Below, piece after piece: positions 21,984 to 29,003 of a stretch of DNA of 64,000 bases. The position numbers were made by a program, and so were the translations under genes. Origin of the DNA: an uncultured delta proteobacterium. GTDB lineage: Bacteria > Myxococcota_A > Polyangia > Polyangiales > Polyangiaceae. Positions within the stretch are counted from its first letter, which is position 1. Each line of letters opens with the position of its first letter. Where the stretch lies: the NCBI GenBank assembly GCA_903906315.1, contig CAIVJW010000214.1, positions 18,615 through 82,614 on the forward strand, given 5' to 3'. The notes beneath the pieces are model-generated. The model worked only from the letters and a program-made list of their open reading frames with translations, did not search any database and was not told where the DNA came from.

Positions 21984-23305
21984 CGCGCTCCTCGCGGCGC
22001 GTCGCTCGCGCCGGCGTCGATTGCGCCGGCCTCGGTCGGGGCGGTTCGGGGGGTCACGATCCGGTCGGCGACGATGGCCGCGGCGTCCTCGAGCGGGACC
22101 TCGTCCTGCGTGCGGGCGGCGAGGTCCTTCACCGCGCACACGCCCCGCGCGAGCTCCGATTCGCCGAAGATCACGCAGAATCGCGCGCCGGCCGTCTCCG
22201 CGCGCCGCAGCATCGCCTTGAGCTTGCCGCCTCGGCCGTCGACCTCGGCTGCCACGCCGAGCTTGCGCAGATCGCGCGCGAAGCGGAGCGCCCCGTCGAT
22301 GGCCGCGTCGCCCATCGGAGCGACCCAGCAGACCGGGCCACGTTCGCGGGCGCGGAGCGGCGCGACCGAGAGCACGCGCTCGATGCCCATCGCGAAGCCG
22401 ATCGCGGGCACCTTCGGGCCGCCGAGGCCCTCGATCATGTTGTCGTAGCGGCCGCCGCCGGCGAGCGTGTTCTGCGCGCCGAGGTCGCCCATCGAGGTCT
22501 TCACCTCGAACAGCGTGCGCGTGTAGTAGTCGAGGCCCCGGACGAGCGTCGGGTCGACGACGTAGCGCACGCCGAGCGCGTCGAGGTGGCGCCGCAGGCC
22601 GTTCCAGTGCGCGAGGTCGTCGCCGTCGAGCAGCTCGAGGATCGACGGGCCGCCGAGGACCGCCTCGCGGTCGCGCGGGTCCTTCGAGTCGAGGATGCGC
22701 AGCGGGTTCTTGTCCAGGCGGCGCTGGGAGTCGTCGCTCAGCGAGGCGCGCTTGGGGGCGAGGAAGTCGAACACGGCCTGGCGGAAGCGCGCGTGCGTGT
22801 CGCCCGACCCGAGCGAGCTCACGTGCGTCGTGAGGTCGCTGATGCCGATTCGCTGGAAGAAGCCGACGACGAAGTCGATCATCTCGGCGTCGGCCACCGG
22901 GCCCACGTCGCCGTAGTGCTCGCAGCCGGCCTGCCAGAACTGGCGGTATCGGCCCTTCGCCGGGCGCTCGCCGCGGAACATGGGCCCGAGGTACCACCAG
23001 CGCGACACCGGCCGCTGCCCGGCGACGGCGTGCTCGACGAACGCGCGCGCGGCGCCGGCGGTGCCCTCCGGGCGGACCGTGAGCCGGTCGTCGTGCCGCT
23101 CGAAGGAGTACATCTCCTTCTCGACCACGTCGGTCGTCTCGCCGATCTGGCGCGCGAAGAGCTCGGTCGCCTCGATGACGGGAGTGCGGACCTCCGCGAA
23201 GCCGTGAAGCTCTGCGTGTACCCGAAAGGCGGTCTCCAGCTCCTGCCAGCGACCGACCTCGTCGGGGAGGATGTCGTTCATCCCTCTGACGGCGCGAACC
23301 TCCAT
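21980..23305 (-). CDS. hisS: Histidyl-tRNA synthetase
   Basis: A 441-residue class II synthetase that charges tRNA-His. Motif 2 (RPVSRWWYLGPMFRGERPAKGRYRQF region), the histidine-specific LVRGLDYYTRTLFEV and AGGGRYDNMIEG segments, and motif 3 (GFAMGIERVL) are present, followed by an anticodon-binding domain. A 30-residue Ala/Pro-rich tail extends past the usual end. The start is ATG 23305 at the family-typical VRGMNDILP N-terminus; a longer upstream reading frame has no similarity. Its stop overlaps the start of the exported repeat protein, an odd partner for a synthetase. Confidence 0.97.
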
Positions 23306-23692
23306 AGCAGCCGCGGGCTTATGGTCGGGGATGCGTGGGGGGTCAAGCGCAAGTCGGCCTCGCGTCACGCGAGGCGCGAAACCCGGCGAGCGGGTCGCGC
23401 GTGGCGGCTCGGTCGAGGCGTCGTCGGGACCGGCGGGCGGCGTGTGGGCGGTCGGCGCCCCGACCCTGACACGTCGCTCACGACGCGCGCACTCTGGCAC
23501 AACGCAGTTCCTGCGAGGCTCGTTTCCGCGCGCCGTTTGGCGCATCGGCGCTGGCACGGAGCGTGATTGTCGGTGGCTGCGCCCCGCGACCCGCCACGTT
23601 CTCGGTCGGGCCGCGCGGTCCGCCACCCCTCGAGGGTTGCTCGTTCTCGTCCCCGGGCCGGCATCGCCGGCATTGCACGGAGGTCACGCATC
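23306..23692. other. Divergent intergenic region, hisS and beta-propeller gene
   Basis: This 387-bp gap must hold promoters for both genes. It contains a perfect 8-bp palindrome, GCCTCGCG-tca-CGCGAGGC, at 23357-23375, and a GGAGGT ribosome site at 23679-23684 that fixes the start of the next gene. I found no convincing -35/-10 pair and no coding signal. Confidence 0.6.
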
Positions 23693-26600
23693 ATGGTTCG
23701 CACACTTCGACCCGGCTTCGCGGTCCTGTTCTCGCTCCTCGGCGCGGCCCTCGGCGGATGCACCGCGGAGACCGGCGCGACCGGGGGCACCCCGGGCGGC
23801 ACGACGAACCCCGGAGGCGACGACTCGGGCTTCGTCTCCGACAACCCGTCGGGCTCAGGCGCCGGCAAGGGGTCGACCGGCACCTCCACCGACGGCGCGG
23901 GCGCGGGCGGAGCGTCGCCGGGCGCGGAGGGCGGCAACGCAGCGGCCGAGCGCGCGATCTCCGAGGCCGACATCATCCAGGTCGACGGCGGCAAGCTCTA
24001 CGCGCTGTCGCAGTACAGCGGCCTGTCGGTCATCGACATCTCCCAGAAGGACCACCTCAAGATCCTCGGCCGCTGGCAGTCGCTCGGCGTGCCCTTCGAG
24101 ATGTACCTGCGCGACGGCATGGTCTACGCGATGTTCACCTCGTGGGGGCAGTACCTCTACGACGCGAAGGCCGACAGCTACAGCTGGGTCAGCTCGAGCC
24201 GCATCGAGGCCCTCGACGTCACGAATCCGGCCGATATCAAGCAGATCGGCTCGTACGACATGCCGGGCATGATCTCCGACTCGCGCACGGTCGGCAACGT
24301 GCTCTACGCCGTGACGTTCGAGGACGGCTACTGCTGGAACTGCCAGCAGAAGCCGAACACGACGGTCACCTCGCTCGCCGTCGGCAACCCGAAGGACATC
24401 CACGTCGTCGACCAGCTCTCGTACACGAACGCCGATCCGAACGGGTACGGCTGGTGGAAGCGCAGCATCGCCGTCAACCAGCAGCGCATGTACGTCGCCG
24501 GCATCGAGTGGGACGGCCAGGGCGAGGGGCACTCGACGATCCAGGTCGTCGACATCTCCGACCCGACCGGCAAGCTCGTGCAGGGCGCGACGGTCGAGGC
24601 CGCCGGTCAGATCGAGAGCCGCTGGCAGATGGACGAGCACGCGGGCGTGCTGCGCGTCATCAGCCAGCCCGGCGTCTGGTGGTCGAACGGCACGCCGATC
24701 GTGCAGACGTTCACGGTCAACTCGTCGAGCGACGTCAAGGCGCTCGCGTCGCTGACGCTGAAGCTGCCCGAGCCCGAGCGGCTCCAGTCGGTGCGCTTCG
24801 ATGGATCGCGCGCCTACGCGATCACCGCGGTCCAGAAGGACCCGCTGTTCACGATCGACCTCGCCGACCCGGCCAACCCGAAGCAGGCGGGCGAGATCGA
24901 GATGCCGGGCTTCGTCTATCACATGGAGCCGCGCGGCGACCGCCTCTACGCGGTCGGTTTCGATCAAGGCAACCCGGCCGGCTCGCTGCACGTCTCGCTC
25001 TTCGACGTGGCCGACCTCGCGAAGCCGACGATGATCGAGCGCGTGAACTTCGGCGGTGACTGGTCGAACCTCGCCGAGGACCAGGACCGCATCCACAAGG
25101 CGTTCACCTTCGTCGACGACCTCGGCCTCTTGATGGTGCCGTTCACCGCGTACAACTACGACGCACAGGGCGGCTACTACGGCTGCTCGAGCTTCGAGAG
25201 CGGCATCCAGCTCATCGACTACGGCACCGACACGCTCGCGAAGCGCGGCGTCGCTCCGGCGAAGGGCTACGCGCGGCGCGCGTTCATCCACGAGGACCGG
25301 CTCTTCGGCGTCTCGGACTCCGACGTGGCCACGTTCGACATCAGCGACCGCGATCAGCCGAAGACCACGGCGTCGATCCCGATCGCGACCAACGTCACGC
25401 AGTCCATCGTCGTCGGCGACAAGCTCGCGCGGCTCGCGTCCGACTGGTGGAGCGGATCCGCGCGCCTCGACGTCGTGCCGCTCTCCGATCCGGCGCGCAT
25501 CGAGCCGCTTGGGACGCTCGACCTCTCGAGCCTCGACCCGGTCGGCGACGCGTGCTGGGGCTGGGGTTACTGGGTCAGCAACGCCTTCGCGACCGGCAGC
25601 ACGCTCACGCTGGTGCGGTCCGGCTGGGACTACCAGGGCCAGAAGCCGGTCACGCGCCTCGACCTCATCGACCTGTCGAACGCCGCGGCGCCGAAGGCGA
25701 TCGGCCACGTCGACCTCGACTTCAACGTGTACTCGTACGGGTATTACGGTGACGTCACCTCGGGCACCAACGTCGTGCAGGTCGGATCGACGCTCGTCTT
25801 CCGCAGCGTGCCGAACCCGGTCTGGTACGACCCGAGCAACTCGACGCAGCTCGAGGACGCCGGGCTCGAGGTCATCGACCTCGCGAACCCGCAGAAGCCG
25901 GTCCGAACGAGCGTCGCGCTCCCGTCCGGCTACGGGCACACGAACCTGATCGCGGACGGCCACGACATCGTCCTGTCGCACTGGGTCCCCGACGCAGTCG
26001 ACCCGGCCAAGGTGCGCTTCTACGTCGACCGCGTCGATGTCTCGAATCCGTCCACTCCGGTCGTCGACGCGCCCGTGAACGTCCCCGGCGCCCTCGTCGC
26101 CGTCGACGGCCCCTCTGGCCGCGTCCTCACGCTCGACTACAAGCTGGTCGAGATCCAGAACGTGCGGCAGGACGACTGCTACTACGCCTTCGGCTACGGC
26201 GCGCGGTTCATCCCGGCCGACCCGCAGAACCCGGACTGGGCGAAGCCCGGCACCTGCTACGGCATGCACCGCACCTTCAAGCTCTGCGACGTCGACGCCG
26301 GCAAGGCTGCGCTGATCTCGCAGACCGACCTGCCCGACGGCGTCTGGCTCGGCAACCTGGCGCTCGGCGACGACCGCGTCTTCGGCGTGCAGAACCCGAG
26401 CTACGGCTACGGCTACTACGGCCAGGGCGACGGCGCGCGGAACTACGACGCGCCCGCCAACCTCGACACGCCGAAGCTCTTCGCGATCGGCGGCATGCGC
26501 GACGGCAAGCTCCAGCAGGCGACGAAGACGCTCGCGGCGAACGAGTGGGTCTACACGGCGGGCGTGCTCGGCAAGAAGGCCGTGACGACGGGCTACACGT

Positions 26601-26761
26601 CCCCGGCGATCGGCGTCTTCGACACGACCGACCTCGCCGCACCGACCTACGGCGTCGTCGAGCAGCTGCCGTCCTGGGTGTCGAACGTCACCATCAGCGG
26701 CGAGTCCGCGATCTGCTCGATGAGCTTCTGGGGCGTGCGGACGGTCGACCTGTCGAACTGA
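23693..26761 (+). CDS. Lipoprotein with beta-propeller domain
   Basis: A 1022-residue protein with a signal sequence ending in the lipobox GAALGGC, a Gly/Thr/Ser-rich linker to about residue 85, then a long repeat region resembling the secreted beta-propeller family PF09826. The first unit, SEADIIQVDGGKLYALSQYS-like, is its hallmark, followed by recurring VIDI(S/A)(D/N)P(x)NPK blades such as ALDVTNPADIKQIG, VVDISDPTGKLV and TIDLADPANPK. Several Tyr/Gly-rich loops (SYGYGYYGQ) occur late in the chain. ATG 23693 is chosen because GGAGGT sits 8 bases upstream and the lipobox follows directly. It is likely a surface or periplasmic scaffold; no enzyme motif is visible. Confidence 0.88.
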   Translation: MVRTLRPGFAVLFSLLGAALGGCTAETGATGGTPGGTTNPGGDDSGFVSDNPSGSGAGKGSTGTSTDGAGAGGASPGAEGGNAAAERAISEADIIQVDGGKLYALSQYSGLSVIDISQKDHLKILGRWQSLGVPFEMYLRDGMVYAMFTSWGQYLYDAKADSYSWVSSSRIEALDVTNPADIKQIGSYDMPGMISDSRTVGNVLYAVTFEDGYCWNCQQKPNTTVTSLAVGNPKDIHVVDQLSYTNADPNGYGWWKRSIAVNQQRMYVAGIEWDGQGEGHSTIQVVDISDPTGKLVQGATVEAAGQIESRWQMDEHAGVLRVISQPGVWWSNGTPIVQTFTVNSSSDVKALASLTLKLPEPERLQSVRFDGSRAYAITAVQKDPLFTIDLADPANPKQAGEIEMPGFVYHMEPRGDRLYAVGFDQGNPAGSLHVSLFDVADLAKPTMIERVNFGGDWSNLAEDQDRIHKAFTFVDDLGLLMVPFTAYNYDAQGGYYGCSSFESGIQLIDYGTDTLAKRGVAPAKGYARRAFIHEDRLFGVSDSDVATFDISDRDQPKTTASIPIATNVTQSIVVGDKLARLASDWWSGSARLDVVPLSDPARIEPLGTLDLSSLDPVGDACWGWGYWVSNAFATGSTLTLVRSGWDYQGQKPVTRLDLIDLSNAAAPKAIGHVDLDFNVYSYGYYGDVTSGTNVVQVGSTLVFRSVPNPVWYDPSNSTQLEDAGLEVIDLANPQKPVRTSVALPSGYGHTNLIADGHDIVLSHWVPDAVDPAKVRFYVDRVDVSNPSTPVVDAPVNVPGALVAVDGPSGRVLTLDYKLVEIQNVRQDDCYYAFGYGARFIPADPQNPDWAKPGTCYGMHRTFKLCDVDAGKAALISQTDLPDGVWLGNLALGDDRVFGVQNPSYGYGYYGQGDGARNYDAPANLDTPKLFAIGGMRDGKLQQATKTLAANEWVYTAGVLGKKAVTTGYTSPAIGVFDTTDLAAPTYGVVEQLPSWVSNVTISGESAICSMSFWGVRTVDLSN

Positions 26762-26801
26762 TCCGCTGACCCGACCCCCCGCGGCGCCCACGCCGCGGCG
26801 C

Positions 26802-26843
26802 GCTGCGCCCCGGAGGCACTGCTTCCGGGGCGCAGTGTCTTTT
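26802..26843 (+). terminator. Intrinsic terminator after beta-propeller gene
   Basis: A perfect 12-bp stem, CTGCGCCCCGGA at 26803-26814 with TCCGGGGCGCAG at 26824-26835, extends inward through G-T and G-C pairs to a three-base loop. It is followed by TGTCTTTT. Position (41 bp after the stop) and structure fit factor-independent termination. Confidence 0.88.
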
Positions 26844-26888
26844 CTGGGATCCTTCGCTTCGGCCGGGTCGTGCCCTACATGACCCGCG

Positions 26889-28133
26889 ATGGACCCGAAG
26901 AAGCCGAGCTACGTCGTCCGCCCTCCCACCGCCGTCCTGACGCGCGGCTTCGACCCGTCGCTGTCGGTCGGGTCCGCCCGCCCGGCGGTGTTCCGATCGT
27001 CGACGTACGTATTCCAGACGCCCGAGGCGGCCGAGCACGCATTCGAGTGCGCCCTCGGCCGCGCACACCCCGCGGAAGGGCAGCGCCCGGACCTCATCTA
27101 CGCCCGCCTCTCGCACCCGAACGCCGAGATCGTCGAGGACCAGATCGTCCCGCTCGAGCCCGGCGCGAAGGCTGCGGCCGTCTTCAACTCCGGGATGGCG
27201 GCGATCTCGACGTTCTTCCTCGCGAGCTGTCCGCCCGGGTCGACGTTCGTCTACACGACGCCCCTCTACGGCGGCACGCACCACCTTATCCACCAGTTTC
27301 TCGCGCCGCTCGGCGTGCGGGGCATCCCGGTGCGCGCCGGCGACACGGCCGCGCTCGTCGCCGCGATCGGGGCTGCCGAGCGTCTCCGCGCCGTGTTCCT
27401 CGAGTCGCCCGCGAACCCGACGCTCGTGATGAGCGACATCGCCGCCGCGGTGAAGGCTGCCCGCGCGCGCGAGGAGCCGGTGCTCGTCGCCGTCGACAAC
27501 ACGCTGCTCGGGCCCGCGTTTCAGCACCCGCTCACGCTCGGCGCCGACCTCGTCGTCTACTCGGCGACGAAGTACCTCGGCGGCTTCTCGGACATGCTCG
27601 CCGGCGTCGTGCTCGGCAGCTCGGAGGAGCAGATCGCGGAGCTGCGCGGCCTGCGCGGCATCCTCGGCAACATCCTGCAGCCCGACGAGTGCTGGATGCT
27701 CGACGGCCGCCTGCCGACGGTCCACCTGCGGATGAACCGCCAGAGCAAGAACGCGCAGCGCATCGTCGAGGCGCTCGAGGGCCACCCGAAGATCGAGCGC
27801 ATCCACTACCCGATGCTCTTCGACGACCCCGAGCAGGTCCGCATCCGCGACGCGCAGTGCGATTTCCCCGGCGCCCTGTTCTCGCTCGTGCTGCGAGGTG
27901 GCAAGGCGGCGGCGTTCGACCTCCTGCGCAACCTCCACATCGCCAAGAACGCGGTGAGCCTGGGCGGCGTCGAGTCGCTCGCGTGCCACCCCGCCACGAC
28001 GACGCACTCCGAGATGAGCGCGGAGGACCTCGCGGCGAGCGGTGTCGTGGACGGCCTCGTCCGCTTCTCCGTGGGCATCGAGGACTACCGCGACGTGCTG
28101 CGCGAGATCCGCGCGGCCCTCGATCTCTGCTGA
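26889..28133 (+). CDS. Cys/Met-metabolism PLP enzyme (methionine gamma-lyase / cystathionine gamma-synthase family)
   Basis: A 414-residue fold-type I PLP enzyme. The PLP lysine is Lys228 in VVYSATKYLGG; NSGMAAIS, TPLYGGTHHL, ESPANPTLVMSDI, VAVDNTLLGP and the substrate segment NAVSLGGVESLACHPATTTHSEM are all typical. Members act on methionine, cystathionine or O-acylhomoserine, and motifs alone do not separate these. With a cystathionine beta-synthase-like gene in the same region, a cystathionine gamma-lyase would complete reverse transsulfuration, but methionine gamma-lyase fits equally well. An insert with a Pro/Gly-rich segment (near residues 57-68) lies before DLIYARLSHPN. The start is ATG 26889, without a clear ribosome site. 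Confidence 0.9.
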   Translation: MDPKKPSYVVRPPTAVLTRGFDPSLSVGSARPAVFRSSTYVFQTPEAAEHAFECALGRAHPAEGQRPDLIYARLSHPNAEIVEDQIVPLEPGAKAAAVFNSGMAAISTFFLASCPPGSTFVYTTPLYGGTHHLIHQFLAPLGVRGIPVRAGDTAALVAAIGAAERLRAVFLESPANPTLVMSDIAAAVKAARAREEPVLVAVDNTLLGPAFQHPLTLGADLVVYSATKYLGGFSDMLAGVVLGSSEEQIAELRGLRGILGNILQPDECWMLDGRLPTVHLRMNRQSKNAQRIVEALEGHPKIERIHYPMLFDDPEQVRIRDAQCDFPGALFSLVLRGGKAAAFDLLRNLHIAKNAVSLGGVESLACHPATTTHSEMSAEDLAASGVVDGLVRFSVGIEDYRDVLREIRAALDLC

Positions 28134-28180
28134 CCCGTCCGCGCCCTTGTCGTCGAGGGCGCGCGCGATACGCTGACGGC

Positions 28181-28876
28181 ATGCAGGCGCGATCGGGATC
28201 GGCGCGGCGCATTGGGCGTGCCGCCCTCGCGCTCGCCACCTGCTGCGGCGCGATCGCTGCGCAGCCGGCCCGGGCCGACGAGCTGCCGTACGCGCTCGAC
28301 GGCCTCCCGCGCGAGGCCGCGGCGGGGCCGTTCCGCTGCCCCGAGGTCGAACACGCCCTCTATCGGGGCACCAGCCTGCGCTACGACCCGCCGGCGTTCG
28401 TCCACCCCGGCTTCCGCGAGAGGCTCGCGCGGTTCGAGGAGGTCGTGCGCGACGTGGCCGTCGAGACCTACGGTCGCGCCCCGCGGACGGTGAGAAATCT
28501 CGGCACCTACGCGTGCCGTCGCATGACGACCTCGCCGGATTGGCTGAGCGAGCACGCATTCGGCAATGCGATCGACGTCGCCGGCTTCGACTTCGACGCG
28601 GCGCCACGCGGCGAGCCGCTCGCCGCCGGCCTCGACCGCGCCTTCCGTTCCGGCTTCGAGGTCCGCGTCCTTGCGCACTGGTCGGGCCGGCACGCCCACG
28701 CCGCCGTGCATGCGCGCTTCCTGCACACGCTCGCAGCGCGCCTGGTCCCTCGCGCCGACGTGTTCCGCGTGCTGCTCGGGCCCGCGTACCCCGGTCACAA
28801 GAGCCACTTCCACTTCGACATGGCGCCCTTTCGCCTCGTGCGCGTCTTCGAGGGCGACGAGGCGACCGAGCGGTGA
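28181..28876 (+). CDS. Exported extensin-like / DD-carboxypeptidase-fold protein
   Basis: A 231-residue protein with an N-terminal signal peptide (RRIGRAALALATCCGAIAAQPARA) and an extensin-like C-terminal domain (PF06904 type). Metal-ligand-like motifs of the peptidase M15/VanY fold are visible: LSEHAFGNAIDVAGF and HKSHFHFDM. Proteins of this type are predicted to act on peptidoglycan peptides in the periplasm; activity is not proven for most. The start ATG 28181 lies 47 bp after the previous gene, so the two may be cotranscribed. The stop codon lies inside an 11-bp tandem repeat. Confidence 0.85.
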   Translation: MQARSGSARRIGRAALALATCCGAIAAQPARADELPYALDGLPREAAAGPFRCPEVEHALYRGTSLRYDPPAFVHPGFRERLARFEEVVRDVAVETYGRAPRTVRNLGTYACRRMTTSPDWLSEHAFGNAIDVAGFDFDAAPRGEPLAAGLDRAFRSGFEVRVLAHWSGRHAHAAVHARFLHTLAARLVPRADVFRVLLGPAYPGHKSHFHFDMAPFRLVRVFEGDEATER

Positions 28877-28910
28877 TCGAGCGGTGATCGAGCGGTGATC
28901 GAGCGGTGAT
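28867..28910. repeat. 11-bp tandem repeat (four copies) across a stop codon
   Basis: The unit CGAGCGGTGAT is repeated four times without a mismatch at 28867, 28878, 28889 and 28900. The first copy contains the TGA stop of the extensin-like gene, so all later copies are outside the coding region. The unit length is not a multiple of three. Confidence 0.95.
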
Positions 28911-29003
28911 CGCGACGCGTCGGCGCGGCGGGCGAGGCGGGAGGGGGAGGGGAGGGGCGCGAGCGCCAGGCGTTCCGGCGCTCGCGGTGGGGACGATCAA
29001 CGC

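Noticed and set aside
28141..28162. Hairpin GCGCCCT/AGGGCGC after the Cys/Met-metabolism gene as a terminator
   Set aside because: Seven pairs with no T-run and located within 47 bp of the next start; it could equally be chance in GC-rich sequence.
28867..28910. Possible CRISPR array
   Set aside because: The 11-bp units are directly adjacent with no spacers, so this is a simple tandem repeat. The 18-bp repeat at 2911 and the Cys-rich coding repeats are also not CRISPR.
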